The position numbers and the translations under genes were made by a program. A stretch of DNA of 64,000 nt from Mesorhizobium sp. M4B.F.Ca.ET.203.01.1.1 (GTDB lineage: Bacteria; Pseudomonadota; Alphaproteobacteria; Rhizobiales; Rhizobiaceae), in NCBI RefSeq assembly GCF_004791025.1, contig NZ_SRUO01000002.1, forward strand, positions 620,001-684,000, read 5' to 3'. Of the stretch, positions 29,341 to 38,208 are shown piece by piece; the first letter of the stretch is position 1; every line of letters begins with the position of its first letter. The notes under the pieces were generated by a model that worked only from the letters and a program-made list of their open reading frames with translations, did not search any database and was not told the DNA's origin.

Positions 29341-30222
29341 ATGGCAGACGCACACGCAAAACCACAGCACGACTACCATCTCGTCGACCCCAGCCCGTGG
29401 CCGTTCCTGGGCTCCGTCGGCGCCCTGGTGACCGCCATCGGCGGCGTCTGCCTGATGCAGTATCTGAAGGCCGGCAGCTTCCCGATCTTCGGCCACAACA
29501 TCGCCAATCCGTGGCTGTTCTTCATCGGCCTCCTGATCGTGATCTACACCATGTTCGCCTGGTGGTCCGACACCATCAAGGAAGCGCATGAGGGCCATCA
29601 CACCCGCGTCGTGTCGCTGCATCTGCGCTACGGCATGATCATGTTCATCGCTTCCGAGGTGATGTTCTTCGTCGCCTGGTTCTGGGCCTTCTTCGACGCC
29701 AGCCTGTTTCCGGGCGAGACGCAGCAATATGCCCGCACCGCCTTTACCGGCGGCGTCTGGCCGCCGAAGGGCATGGAGGTCCTCGACCCCTTCCACCTGC
29801 CGCTCTACAACACCATCATCCTGCTTTTGTCGGGCACGACGGTGACCTGGGCGCACCATTCGCTCATCCATGGCGACCGCAAGGGCCTGATCAACGGCCT
29901 CGTGCTGACCGTCGGCCTCGGCATGCTGTTCACCATGGTGCAGGCCTACGAGTACATGCACGCGCCGTTCGGCTTCAAGGATTCCATCTACGGCGCCACC
30001 TTCTTCATGGCCACCGGGTTCCACGGCTTCCACGTCATCATCGGCACCATCTTCCTGCTGGTCTGCCTGGTGCGCGCGATGAAGGGCGACTTCACCCCGA
30101 AGCAGCATTTCGGCTTCGAGGCGGCTGCCTGGTACTGGCACTTCGTCGACGTGGTCTGGCTGTTCCTGTTCAGCGCCATCTACGTCTGGGCCTCGAACGG
30201 CGCGATGATCGAAGCCCACTGA
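29341..30222 (+). CDS. coxC: Cytochrome c oxidase subunit III
   Basis: Subunit III stabilises the aa3 oxidase and its proton uptake. It has 293 residues and seven transmembrane helices. The conserved carboxylate region [21 protein letters not shown] and the C-terminal [22 protein letters not shown] are clear family signatures. It starts 1 base after ctaG, and a hairpin with a T-rich tail lies ~20 bases after its stop, closing this transcription unit. Confidence 0.97.
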   Translation: MADAHAKPQHDYHLVDPSPWPFLGSVGALVTAIGGVCLMQYLKAGSFPIFGHNIANPWLFFIGLLIVIYTMFAWWSDTIKEAHEGHHTRVVSLHLRYGMIMFIASEVMFFVAWFWAFFDASLFPGETQQYARTAFTGGVWPPKGMEVLDPFHLPLYNTIILLLSGTTVTWAHHSLIHGDRKGLINGLVLTVGLGMLFTMVQAYEYMHAPFGFKDSIYGATFFMATGFHGFHVIIGTIFLLVCLVRAMKGDFTPKQHFGFEAAAWYWHFVDVVWLFLFSAIYVWASNGAMIEAH

Positions 30223-30244
30223 CAGCAGTCCGAGGAATGTGACG

Positions 30245-30278
30245 AGGCGGCTGCGGCGACGTGGCCGCCTTATCTTTT
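30245..30278 (+). terminator. Probable terminator after coxC
   Basis: AGGCGGC (30245-30251) pairs with GCCGCCT (30264-30270); the 12-base loop can pair further internally, and TATCTTTT follows. It lies 22 bases after the coxC stop and before the DUF983 gene. Confidence 0.55.
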
Positions 30279-30304
30279 GCTCGTAATGATCTAGGATGCC
30301 TGCA

Positions 30305-30691
30305 ATGAGCGAGGACAAGGCCATCTGGCCACCGATCGAGCCGATCTCGGCCGGCCTGCGCGGCCGCTGCCCGCGCTGCGGCGAGGGCCGGCTGTTTTCG
30401 GGCTTCCTCAGCGTTGGCAAGCGCTGCGTCAATTGCGGCCTCGACTATTCCTTCGCCGATGCCGGCGACGGGCCTGCCGTGTTCGTCATCCTGATCATCG
30501 GATTCATTGTCGTCGGCCTGGCGCTGTGGATGGAGGTGACGCTCGGGCCGCCGCTCTGGGTGCACCTGCTGCTTTGGATACCGCTGGCCCTGGCGCTGTG
30601 CCTGACGGCGCTCAGGCTGATCAAGGGCGTGCTCGTGACGCTGCAATACCGCAACAAGGCCGCCGAGGGCAGGCTGGACACCGACCAATGA
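30305..30691 (+). CDS. DUF983 family zinc-ribbon membrane protein
   Basis: A 128-residue protein with an N-terminal zinc-ribbon-like motif (GRCPRCGEGRLF...KRCVNCGLDY, two CxxC pairs) and two membrane helices (~55-75 and ~82-102). DUF983 genes typically sit beside coxC and surf1 in alphaproteobacteria, suggesting a part in oxidase assembly. The start is set at ATG 30305 because AGGA lies 8 bases upstream; ATG 30296 would overlap that site. The stop overlaps the SURF1 start (ATGA). Confidence 0.88.
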   Translation: MSEDKAIWPPIEPISAGLRGRCPRCGEGRLFSGFLSVGKRCVNCGLDYSFADAGDGPAVFVILIIGFIVVGLALWMEVTLGPPLWVHLLLWIPLALALCLTALRLIKGVLVTLQYRNKAAEGRLDTDQ

Positions 30692-31443
30692 GCGAGGCAT
30701 CCGGCGTGGCGGCGGGCCGCTCGCGGCCGAAGCGGGCGTTGCTGCTCATCCTCGGCATGGCGCTGTTCGCCGTCCTGATCGGCCTTGGCACCTGGCAGGT
30801 CCAGCGCCTGCACTGGAAGGAAGGCCTGCTCCAGACCATCGAGCAGCGCACGCATTCGGCGCCACGCCCTCTGGCCGAGCTCGAAAAGCAGTTCGCAGCC
30901 ACAGGCGACGTCGACTACACGCCGGTCACGGTGACCGGCACCTTCCTGCACCTGGGCGAGCGCCATTTCTTCGCCACCTGGGAAGGCGCCTCCGGCTTCG
31001 ACGTCTTCACGCCCCTGCAGCTCGACGATGGCCGCTTCGTGCTCGTCAACCGCGGCTTCGTCCCCTACGACCTGAAGGATGCTGCCAAGCGGCCGCAAGG
31101 CGAGGTCGCCGGCAAGGTCACGATTACCGGGCTCGCCCGCAATCCGCTGGCGGGCAAGCCCTCGATGATGCTTCCCGACAATGATGTGCAAAAGAACATC
31201 TTCTACTGGAAGGACCGCGATGCGATGGCTGCGAGCGCCGGCCTGCCCGCCGGGGCCGGACTGGTGCCGTTCTTCATCGATGCCGACAAGACGCCGAATC
31301 CCGGCGGTCTGCCGGTCGGTGGCGTCACCATCATCGATCTGCCGAACAGCCACCTGCAATACGCCGTCACCTGGTACGGCCTTGCCGCCGCGCTTGCCGG
31401 CGTCCTGCTGTTCAGGCTTCGCCGCCCGGCGAAAGCAGGGTGA
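30688..31443 (+). CDS. SURF1 family cytochrome oxidase assembly protein
   Basis: SURF1 (Shy1) helps insert haem a into CoxA. The 251-residue protein has transmembrane helices near both ends (~19-38 and ~225-243) enclosing a periplasmic domain. Conserved features are GLGTWQVQRLHWKEGLL at the first helix exit, FFATWEGASGFDVFTPL, VLVNRGFVP, and the C-terminal NSHLQYAVTWYGLAAAL. Translational coupling to DUF983 through ATGA. It completes the oxidase cluster. Confidence 0.94.
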   Translation: MSEASGVAAGRSRPKRALLLILGMALFAVLIGLGTWQVQRLHWKEGLLQTIEQRTHSAPRPLAELEKQFAATGDVDYTPVTVTGTFLHLGERHFFATWEGASGFDVFTPLQLDDGRFVLVNRGFVPYDLKDAAKRPQGEVAGKVTITGLARNPLAGKPSMMLPDNDVQKNIFYWKDRDAMAASAGLPAGAGLVPFFIDADKTPNPGGLPVGGVTIIDLPNSHLQYAVTWYGLAAALAGVLLFRLRRPAKAG

Positions 31444-31451
31444 TGGAGACG

Positions 31452-31469
31452 CTGCCCTTGACAGGGCAG
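31452..31469 (+). terminator. Small hairpin after SURF1
   Basis: CTGCCCT-TGAC-AGGGCAG is a 7-bp perfect stem 8 bases past the SURF1 stop. The loop spells TTGACA with its flanks, but no convincing -10 sits 16-18 bases further (TCATTT at best), so I read it as a weak terminator rather than the ispH promoter. Confidence 0.4.
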
Positions 31470-31538
31470 GGGTGCGCGCCTCATTTCGCGCCCTAGGTAT
31501 TCGCGCTTGAGTTAGTTCCGATCAACCGGTCCGCAATC

Positions 31539-32543
31539 ATGCTTCAGACAAAGCCACCGCTGACGATCAGGCTCTGCCAGCCGCGCGGCTTCTGCGCCGG
31601 CGTCGACCGCGCGATCCAGATCGTCGTGCTGGCGCTGAAGAAGTATGGCGCGCCGGTCTATGTCCGCCACGAGATCGTGCACAACCGCTATGTCGTCGAG
31701 GGGCTGCAGAGCCTGGGCGCGGTGTTCATCGAGGAACTGTCCGAGATACCTGCGGAGCATCGCCAGAGCCCGGTCGTTTTTTCCGCGCATGGCGTGCCGA
31801 AATCGGTGCCGGCCGATGCCCAGGCGCGCAACCTCTTCTACCTCGACGCCACCTGCCCGCTGGTGTCCAAGGTGCACAAGCAGGCAATGCGTCACCAGCG
31901 CCTTGGCCGCCACGTGCTCCTGATCGGTCACGCCGGCCACCCGGAGGTGATCGGCACGATGGGCCAATTGTCGGACGGCGCCGTCACGCTGATCGAGACC
32001 GAGGCCGATGCCGCCGTCTTCGAGCCGGCCGACCCCGCAGCCCTCGGCTTCGTCACCCAGACGACGCTCTCGGTCGAGGACACCGCCGGCATCATCCGGG
32101 CGCTCGAGCAGCGCTTTCCAGAGCTGCACGCGCCGGCCGCCGAATCGATCTGCTACGCCACCACCAATCGCCAGGAAGCGGTGAAGGAGACCGCCGCCGG
32201 CGCCGATCTCTATCTCATCGTCGGCGCCCCCAACTCCTCCAACTCGCGGCGTCTTGTCGAGGTCGCCGAACGCGCCGGCGCCAAGATGTCGCTTCTCGTG
32301 CAGCGTGCCGCAGAGATTCCGTGGAATGACATCGCCAGTATCTCGACGCTCGGCCTGTCGGCGGGCGCCTCGGCGCCCGAGATCATCGTCGACGAGATCA
32401 TCGATGCCTTCCGGCAGCGCTTCGACGTGACGATCGAACTGGCGGTGACGGCGACCGAAACGGAGGACTTTCCGGTGATGCGGGTTCTGCGCGATGTCGA
32501 ACTGACGGCGGCCGACATGGCCTTCGTCAACGGAGCCGCGTGA
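31539..32543 (+). CDS. ispH: 4-hydroxy-3-methylbut-2-enyl diphosphate reductase
   Basis: IspH (LytB) makes IPP and DMAPP in the last step of the MEP pathway. The 334-residue protein has the three cysteines that hold the [4Fe-4S] cluster: C19 in [11 protein letters not shown]106 in [11 protein letters not shown] and C205 in ICYATTNRQ, plus the conserved HG and NSSNSRRL diphosphate-binding segments. dxs lies 13 kb upstream in the same direction. thrB starts 7 bases after the stop. Confidence 0.97.
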   Translation: MLQTKPPLTIRLCQPRGFCAGVDRAIQIVVLALKKYGAPVYVRHEIVHNRYVVEGLQSLGAVFIEELSEIPAEHRQSPVVFSAHGVPKSVPADAQARNLFYLDATCPLVSKVHKQAMRHQRLGRHVLLIGHAGHPEVIGTMGQLSDGAVTLIETEADAAVFEPADPAALGFVTQTTLSVEDTAGIIRALEQRFPELHAPAAESICYATTNRQEAVKETAAGADLYLIVGAPNSSNSRRLVEVAERAGAKMSLLVQRAAEIPWNDIASISTLGLSAGASAPEIIVDEIIDAFRQRFDVTIELAVTATETEDFPVMRVLRDVELTAADMAFVNGAA

Positions 32544-32550
32544 ACAGCCC

Positions 32551-33513
32551 ATGGCCGTCTATACCGATGTCAACGAGGGCGAGCTCGGCGCGTTCCTGAA
32601 GGCCTATCCGGTCGGCGAATTGCTGTCCTATAAGGGCATCGCCGAAGGCACCGAGAATTCCAACTTCCTGCTGCACGCCACCAGCGGTTCCTACATCCTG
32701 ACGCTCTACGAAAAGCGCGTCGACAAGGCCGACCTGCCGTTCTTCCTCGGCCTGATGGGCCATCTCGCAAGGAAAGGTATTTCCTGCCCGCTGCCGGTCA
32801 CCGCGCATGACGGCACCGTCATCGGCCAGCTCGCCGGCCGGCCCGCCGTCATCATCACCTTTCTCGAAGGTCTGTCGCTGCGGCGGCCGACAGCGGCGCA
32901 TTGCGGCGAGGTCGGCAAGGCGCTGGCCGAACTCCATCTTGCCGGCCGGGATTTTGCGATGCGGCGACCGAATGCGCTCGCCATCGATGGCTGGCGCAAA
33001 TTGTGGGACGCTTCTCGCGACCGTGCCGACGAGGTTGAGCCGGGCTTGGCGGCCGAGGTCGATGCCGATTTCGCCGATTTTGAGCGCAACTGGCCGAAGG
33101 ACCTGCCGCAAGGCATCATCCATGCCGACCTTTTCCCGGACAATGTCTTCTTTCTCGGCGAGAAACTGTCCGGCCTGATCGATTTCTATTTCGCCTGCGA
33201 CGACCTCTACGCCTATGACGTTGCCACCTGCCTCAACGCCTGGTGCTTCGAGAAGGATTTTTCCTTCAATCTGACCAAGGGCACGGCGCTGCTCGCCGGT
33301 TACCAGAGCGTGCGGCAGCTTTCCGGCGACGAGAAGGCGGCGCTGCCGATGCTGGCGCGCGGCTCGGCGCTGCGCTTCATGTTGACCCGGCTCTACGACT
33401 GGCTGACCATTCCCAATGGCGGGCTGGTGATGAAGCGCGACCCGACCGAATACATCCGCCGCATGCGCTTCCATCGGGCGATCAGATCTCCTTCCGAATA
33501 CGGATTGCTATGA
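32551..33513 (+). CDS. thrB: Homoserine kinase (choline-kinase-like type)
   Basis: Phosphorylates homoserine for threonine synthesis; threonine synthase (thrC) is 10 kb away on the other strand. This 320-residue protein is of the aminoglycoside/choline-kinase fold, the alternative ThrB of alphaproteobacteria and pseudomonads, not the GHMP type. Motifs: [13 protein letters not shown] (nucleotide loop), [13 protein letters not shown] (catalytic Asp and Asn) and [11 protein letters not shown] (metal Asp). The stop overlaps the rnhA start (ATGA). Confidence 0.93.
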   Translation: MAVYTDVNEGELGAFLKAYPVGELLSYKGIAEGTENSNFLLHATSGSYILTLYEKRVDKADLPFFLGLMGHLARKGISCPLPVTAHDGTVIGQLAGRPAVIITFLEGLSLRRPTAAHCGEVGKALAELHLAGRDFAMRRPNALAIDGWRKLWDASRDRADEVEPGLAAEVDADFADFERNWPKDLPQGIIHADLFPDNVFFLGEKLSGLIDFYFACDDLYAYDVATCLNAWCFEKDFSFNLTKGTALLAGYQSVRQLSGDEKAALPMLARGSALRFMLTRLYDWLTIPNGGLVMKRDPTEYIRRMRFHRAIRSPSEYGLL

Positions 33514-34040
33514 CCAAGCATGTTGAAATCTTCACCGACGGCGCCTGCTCGGGCAATCCGGGCCCTGGCGGCTGGGGCGCCATCCTTCGCTTCAACGGCA
33601 AGACCAAGGAACTGTCGGGCGGCGAGGCCGAGACCACCAACAACCGCATGGAACTGCTGGCCGCCATCTCCGCGCTTGAAGCGCTGAAGGAGCCCTGCGC
33701 GGTCGAGCTTCACACCGACAGCAAATACGTCATGGACGGCATTTCCAAGTGGATCCACGGCTGGAAGAAGAACGGCTGGAAGACCGCCGACAAGAAGCCG
33801 GTCAAGAACGGCGAGCTCTGGCAGGCCCTCGATGCTGCAAATAGACGCCATCAGGTGACCTGGAACTGGGTCAAGGGTCATGCCGGCCATGTCGAGAACG
33901 AGCGCGCCGACGAGCTCGCTCGCGAAGGCATGGCGCCATTCAAGAAGGGCCCGATCAGGCCTGCTGCCGCGCCGCAGCCGGCGGCACAGCCAACACGACC
34001 GACGGTCGCAAAAGCACGGCGCTCGACGCAGAGCTATTGA
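33510..34040 (+). CDS. rnhA: Ribonuclease HI
   Basis: Degrades RNA in RNA-DNA hybrids. The 176-residue protein keeps all four catalytic acids at the same numbering as E. coli: D10 ([11 protein letters not shown]), E48 (NNRMELLAA), D70 (HTDSKYV) and D134 ([11 protein letters not shown]). An extra ~30-residue Pro/Ala-rich basic tail ([16 protein letters not shown]...) extends past the usual 155 residues and is probably disordered. It overlaps the thrB stop by ATGA, giving an ispH-thrB-rnhA operon. Confidence 0.96.
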   Translation: MTKHVEIFTDGACSGNPGPGGWGAILRFNGKTKELSGGEAETTNNRMELLAAISALEALKEPCAVELHTDSKYVMDGISKWIHGWKKNGWKTADKKPVKNGELWQALDAANRRHQVTWNWVKGHAGHVENERADELAREGMAPFKKGPIRPAAAPQPAAQPTRPTVAKARRSTQSY

Positions 34041-34081
34041 TTGCGGGAGCGGTCCGCTCGCCGGCAGGAAGAACCTCTATC

Positions 34082-34675
34082 GTGCCGATCGCATACTACA
34101 TCACGCATCCCCAGGTTCAGGTCGATGCCAACGTTCCGGTGCCGGAATGGGGGCTGTCCGACATCGGAAAGGCAAGGGCGGTCGCAATGCTCGATCAGCC
34201 CTGGATCGGGTCGATCCGGCGTATCGTGTCGTCGGCTGAACGCAAGGCGATAGAGACCGCCGAAATCCTCGCGACGCGTCTGCGCCTCGCGGTCGAGGTA
34301 AGGGAGCGGATGCATGAGAACGACCGGTCGGCGACGGGTTTCCTGCCGCCGCCGGAGTTCGAAGCCGTCGCCGACCAGTTCTTCGCCAATCCAAACGACA
34401 GCATTCGCGGATGGGAGCGGGCCATCGATGCCCAGCGCCGCATCGTGAGCGAGGTCGACGCGGTGCTCGGCAACGACGATCCCGGCGATACCGCTTTCGT
34501 CGGCCATGGAGGCGTGGGGACGCTCCTGCTGCTTTCTCTGACCGGGCGGGCAATCAGCCGCGAGGCGGATCAGCCGGCGGGCGGCGGCAACTATTTCGCC
34601 TACGATATCGGCGCTCACAGCCTCATCCACGGATGGCGGCCGATCGACAGGGCCTCACCGCGCCTCGATGATTGA
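34082..34675 (+). CDS. Histidine phosphatase family protein with altered RHG motif
   Basis: A 197-residue protein with the phosphoglycerate-mutase fold, but where the family has RHG it has T-H-P (YYITHPQVQVD). The first His is kept and the Arg and Gly are replaced. Other elements are present: SSAERKAIETAEIL, ERMHENDRSATG and FVGHGGVGTLLLL with the second His. GTG 34082 gives this natural N-terminus (PIAYYITHP) and has AGGAAGA about 9 bases upstream; a TTG at 34037 overlapping the rnhA stop is the alternative. Activity and substrate are uncertain. Confidence 0.75.
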   Translation: MPIAYYITHPQVQVDANVPVPEWGLSDIGKARAVAMLDQPWIGSIRRIVSSAERKAIETAEILATRLRLAVEVRERMHENDRSATGFLPPPEFEAVADQFFANPNDSIRGWERAIDAQRRIVSEVDAVLGNDDPGDTAFVGHGGVGTLLLLSLTGRAISREADQPAGGGNYFAYDIGAHSLIHGWRPIDRASPRLDD

Positions 34676-34774
34676 GTTGGCCGGACCGGGACAAATCGAG
34701 GCTTCGGATTAAATTCAATTTTACGCGTGACGCGATAGACTGCCGCGATCGACCTGGCACGAGGTATTGCGAAG

Positions 34775-35437
34775 ATGTTCGGGCGCAGGACCTTCGGCAA
34801 GCAAAAGCACAGCTTTGCCGACCTCAAGAAGATGATGCGTCCGACGCCCGATTCCGATGGCGTGACGCGCGTCTTCTCCAAGGAACTCTGGAACGATCCG
34901 AAAATCGGCTCGATGCTGCGCGAACTCGGCTTCGCGCCGGACGACCAGCGCAACATCATGCGCACGGCCGACGACTACATCGCCCTTTTTGCAGCTGCCC
35001 GGTACCGGCTTCAGCAGCGCACCGAAACCTTCAACAGCGAGATGACGGCACGCCACGGCTATTGCCGTGCCGCTCCCTTCCTGGTCATCGGCGACACGAT
35101 CTGGGACGGCGAGCACGGGGCGTTCCTCTATGCCCAGATGGATCTGATCGGCTTCGACGACTGGAATGTCGTCATGCTGGCTGCGGATGCGCGGACCACG
35201 CAATTGTGCGGCCTGCCGGCGCATCCGGGCTCGGTGCCGGCGCACACCCAGGCGATGACCGGGCATGTGATCAGATGGAAGACGCGCTACGAATTCGCGC
35301 TGGAGGAATTCGGCGTCACCGCCACCGGCGGTCAGGGCGTCACGCGAGAGCAGTTCGAGGCGCAGAAGGGCGCGCTGCGCCAGGAAATCATCGACACTGT
35401 CGCCTCGATGAAGCCACGCGCCGCCAGCGGATCGTGA
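34775..35437 (+). CDS. Uncharacterised protein
   Basis: A 220-residue soluble protein not matched to any family I know. No signal peptide or membrane segment. It has a basic start (MFGRRTFGKQKHSFADLKKM), a helical region (DDYIALFAAARYRLQQRTETF), a more conserved-looking core FLVIGDTIWDGEHGAFLY with YAQMDLIGFDDWNVVML, and a Lys/Gln-rich tail. Single gene, with its own leader, between the histidine phosphatase and a convergent DUF2938 gene. Codon use is like its neighbours. Confidence 0.7.
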   Translation: MFGRRTFGKQKHSFADLKKMMRPTPDSDGVTRVFSKELWNDPKIGSMLRELGFAPDDQRNIMRTADDYIALFAAARYRLQQRTETFNSEMTARHGYCRAAPFLVIGDTIWDGEHGAFLYAQMDLIGFDDWNVVMLAADARTTQLCGLPAHPGSVPAHTQAMTGHVIRWKTRYEFALEEFGVTATGGQGVTREQFEAQKGALRQEIIDTVASMKPRAASGS

Positions 35438-35453
35438 CCATTCGCGCCGTCCC

Positions 35454-35930
35454 TCAGCGGATCAGCAGGGCGGTGCCGTAGAGCCCCAGCGCGAACACCG
35501 TGTGCGCGACGAGGTTGAGGGCGCGGATCTGCATTGGATTTGGCCGCTTCGAGGCGGCCCAGCCGGCGCCCATGCCAGGCGCAAGCAGGAACCAGCCGGC
35601 GCCGACGGTGACGATCCCCAGGATGAAGGCCGGCAGGAAAGTCGGCTGGGTGAGCCAGGCCGTTCCGGCCAGCACGACCAGGATGATGCCGTAGACGATG
35701 CCAACGAAATAATGGAAAGCCCAGCCCAACGCCGCTTCATGCCGGTAGGGCACGGCATCGCCGATGTCGTCGTGGAAGATTTTGCTCCTGAGGTGCCAGA
35801 CCCAGCGGCCGACCGGCCCCCAGTTCGGCCGCGGCTGGGCAAAGGCCTTGTGGAGGAAAATGGCCCAGACATCCATCAACGCCGTGGCGCCAATGCCGAT
35901 CGCCACGCTGCGCCAGATCACGTCGAGCAT
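35454..35930 (-). CDS. DUF2938 family membrane protein
   Basis: A 158-residue protein with four hydrophobic segments at about 5-25, 70-88, 96-116 and 137-156. MLDVIWRSVAIGIGATALMDVWAIFLHK and the NWGPVGRWVWHL loop match the DUF2938 pattern. Function unknown; cell location is the inner membrane. It ends 16 bases from the convergent uncharacterised gene. Confidence 0.85.
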   Translation of the reverse strand: MLDVIWRSVAIGIGATALMDVWAIFLHKAFAQPRPNWGPVGRWVWHLRSKIFHDDIGDAVPYRHEAALGWAFHYFVGIVYGIILVVLAGTAWLTQPTFLPAFILGIVTVGAGWFLLAPGMGAGWAASKRPNPMQIRALNLVAHTVFALGLYGTALLIR

Positions 35931-36013
35931 CGGTCAGGTCCCCCAATAGGCAAGAAACGCCAAGCGCTGTCGGGCGCGATCCTTGGCGGTGTGTGGCTCG
36001 TCCCGGCTGCGGG

Positions 36014-36493
36014 CTAGAGCTGTTCCAGGATGTGAGCAGCGCCCGACGTGTCGACACCGGGCTTGGTCTCGACGTTGAGAGCGGTGACCTTGCCGTCTTC
36101 GACGATCATCGAAAAGCGCTTCGAGCGCAGCCCCATGCCGCTTGCCGAAAGGTCGTTGTCGAGACCGACCGACTTGGCGAAGTCGCCACTGCCGTCGGCC
36201 AGATAGAGGATCTTGTCTTCGCCGCCGGTGAAGCGCGCCCAGGCGCCCATGACATGCGCGTCGTTGACAGAGACGACGGCGATCGTGTCGACGCCGCGCG
36301 CCAGAATGGCGTCACGGTTTTCCAGATAGCCGGGCAAATGGTTGTTGCTGCAGGTCGGCGTGAAGGCGCCGGGCACGCCGAACAGCACCACCTTCTTTCC
36401 TGCGAAGATCTCGGCCGCCGTGATCGGCTTGGCGCCGTCGGCGGTCATCGTCTTGAAGGTCGCTTCGGGCAGTTTGTCGCCAACGGAGATCAT
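36014..36493 (-). CDS. Peroxiredoxin (Prx5/AhpE-like, redoxin family)
   Basis: A 159-residue thiol peroxidase. The peroxidatic cysteine is C48 in GAFTPTCSNNHLPGY, the typical Prx5 active site with Thr and Pro before it; Arg is in FSMIVEDGK-adjacent LRSKRFS. No second conserved Cys is visible, so it is probably a 1-Cys type or uses glutaredoxin or glutathione as reductant. Monocistronic on the minus strand, with an 83-base gap to the next gene. Confidence 0.93.
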   Translation of the reverse strand: MISVGDKLPEATFKTMTADGAKPITAAEIFAGKKVVLFGVPGAFTPTCSNNHLPGYLENRDAILARGVDTIAVVSVNDAHVMGAWARFTGGEDKILYLADGSGDFAKSVGLDNDLSASGMGLRSKRFSMIVEDGKVTALNVETKPGVDTSGAAHILEQL

Positions 36494-36611
36494 GGAATAC
36501 CTCGTTCGATGATTGGGAGAGATGGAGGGCAGGACGTGCCCCTGCGATAGCGAAGTCGGATGCTGCCCGCAACTGCCGGGCCGCCTGGAGCAAGAGATGT
36601 TGCGATCTGCG

Positions 36612-37418
36612 TCACGGGAAAGGTAGCAGACCCTCGACCGCGCCGTCGGCGCTGGTCAGCGTGTAGTGCAGCCCGCCATCGGTTGGCGTCGTCGACGGCC
36701 GGTCGAGGATCGGCACCGTGAACACCAGCTTGCCGTCCTTCTGGCTGCGCAACGGGGCGCCGAACATATAGTCCCGCTCGCCGGCGACGAAGAAGTCGGC
36801 CGCTTCCGGATCGCCCGGGAAGCTCGCTTCGACGACCAGCGTCTCATGGTCGCCCGGCAGCACGTTGACGCCGAAATCGGGCCGTGGCGGCGCCGGCAGC
36901 GCCGCGAATGCCGCCTTCACCTGCGCCGCATCCTTGGCGTTGTCCGCGTCGGAAGCCGGGTCGATGGTCAGTCGCGTCTGCACAGGAATGCAGATCGTCT
37001 CGCAGATGCCGAGGAAGACATCGGCCACGATGATGGCCGGCTGGTCGGCGGCCGACAGCGTGAAGGTCACCGGCAGCGACACCGGATGGTCGTAGCCGGC
37101 CCATTTGCCGTAGCCGTCGTCATGGCGCTGCGGTGGCGGAAACGAGAAGGCGGCGCTCGCCACGTTGGTGCTCGGCGAAATGTCGATCTGCGGCGGCACG
37201 CCAGCATCGCCAGGGTCGCGCCAATAGGTTTTCCAGCCGGGCTTCAGCGCAATGTCGAGCACGCCCTGGACGCGCCCGGCCTCGTCGGGCTTGCCGCTGG
37301 TGACGAGCCGCACCTGGCCGCCTTCGCTGTTGTACCAGATCGAGGAGGAGGCCGAGGCGGGAATGCTCGTTCCCAATCCAAAGGCGGAGCAGAGCAGCAG
37401 GATCTTCAAGCTTTGCAT
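36612..37418 (-). CDS. Stand-alone DsbD-like periplasmic domain protein
   Basis: A 268-residue exported protein with signal peptide (MQSLKILLLCSAFGLGTSIPASA). The mature region resembles the N-terminal domain of DsbD/ScsB-type thiol reductases: GWKTYWRDPGDAGVPP, YDHPVSLPVTF and VADVFLGICETICIPVQ, with the CxxxC pair in place. The membrane CcdA-like part and the thioredoxin domain of full-length DsbD are absent and no such genes are next to it. It may be a partner for a separate CcdA/ScsB protein. It diverges from the YqgE gene. Confidence 0.82.
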   Translation of the reverse strand: MQSLKILLLCSAFGLGTSIPASASSSIWYNSEGGQVRLVTSGKPDEAGRVQGVLDIALKPGWKTYWRDPGDAGVPPQIDISPSTNVASAAFSFPPPQRHDDGYGKWAGYDHPVSLPVTFTLSAADQPAIIVADVFLGICETICIPVQTRLTIDPASDADNAKDAAQVKAAFAALPAPPRPDFGVNVLPGDHETLVVEASFPGDPEAADFFVAGERDYMFGAPLRSQKDGKLVFTVPILDRPSTTPTDGGLHYTLTSADGAVEGLLPFP

Positions 37419-37599
37419 GGCGGTGATTTGATCGTCAGTTCATGGCTGCGCAATGATTTCATCAGCCATTCGGTATCATATTTGCGTGACATCGTGCGCG
37501 TGCCAAAAAGCGCGCGGCGCAATCGGCAGCGGCACGCCGGCCGCAAATCGCGCGCGGCGCATCTTTCCGACGCCCGGGAAACGCGTTACCCTCCCATCC

Positions 37600-38208
37600 A
37601 TGGACTTGTTGCGCCACAAGAAGACGGCCGCCGGACGCGGCTTTCTCGACGATCAGTTCCTGATTGCCATGCCCGGCATGAAGGACGACCGCTTCACGCG
37701 CTCCGTCATCTACATCTGCGCCCACAGCGACGAGGGCGCGATGGGCCTGATCATCAACCAGACGCAGCAGATGCTGTTTCCGGACCTCCTGGTGCAGCTC
37801 GGCATCATGAACGAGCAGGAGGCGATCCGCCTGCCGGCGCATGCGCGCGATTTCGTCGTGCGCAACGGCGGGCCGGTGGACCGCAGCCGCGGCTTCGTCC
37901 TGCATTCCGGCGACTACCGGGTGGAATCCTCGCTCAGCGTTTCCGACGACATCTGCCTGACCGCCACCGTCGACATATTGCGCGCCATCTCGTCCGGCCG
38001 CGGTCCCCGCCATGCGCTGATGGCGCTCGGCTATTCCGGCTGGGGCGCAGGCCAGCTCGAAAGCGAGATCGCCGAGAATGGCTGGCTGACCTGCCCGGCG
38101 ACGCCGGAACTTCTGTTCGACGCCGACATCGAGCGCAAATACGACCGCATCCTCGCCTCGATCGGCATCGATCTCGCGCATCTCAGCCTGGCCGCCGGCC
38201 ACGCCTGA
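37600..38208 (+). CDS. YqgE/AlgH family protein
   Basis: A 202-residue protein of the UPF0301 family: [52 protein letters not shown] and [16 protein letters not shown] are all present. Function unresolved; some homologues were named AlgH for an effect on alginate. The chosen ATG 37600 is the family start; the frame is open upstream to 37453. Its stop codon abuts the stop of the convergent GGDEF/EAL gene with no base between (TGATCA). Confidence 0.92.
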   Translation: MDLLRHKKTAAGRGFLDDQFLIAMPGMKDDRFTRSVIYICAHSDEGAMGLIINQTQQMLFPDLLVQLGIMNEQEAIRLPAHARDFVVRNGGPVDRSRGFVLHSGDYRVESSLSVSDDICLTATVDILRAISSGRGPRHALMALGYSGWGAGQLESEIAENGWLTCPATPELLFDADIERKYDRILASIGIDLAHLSLAAGHA

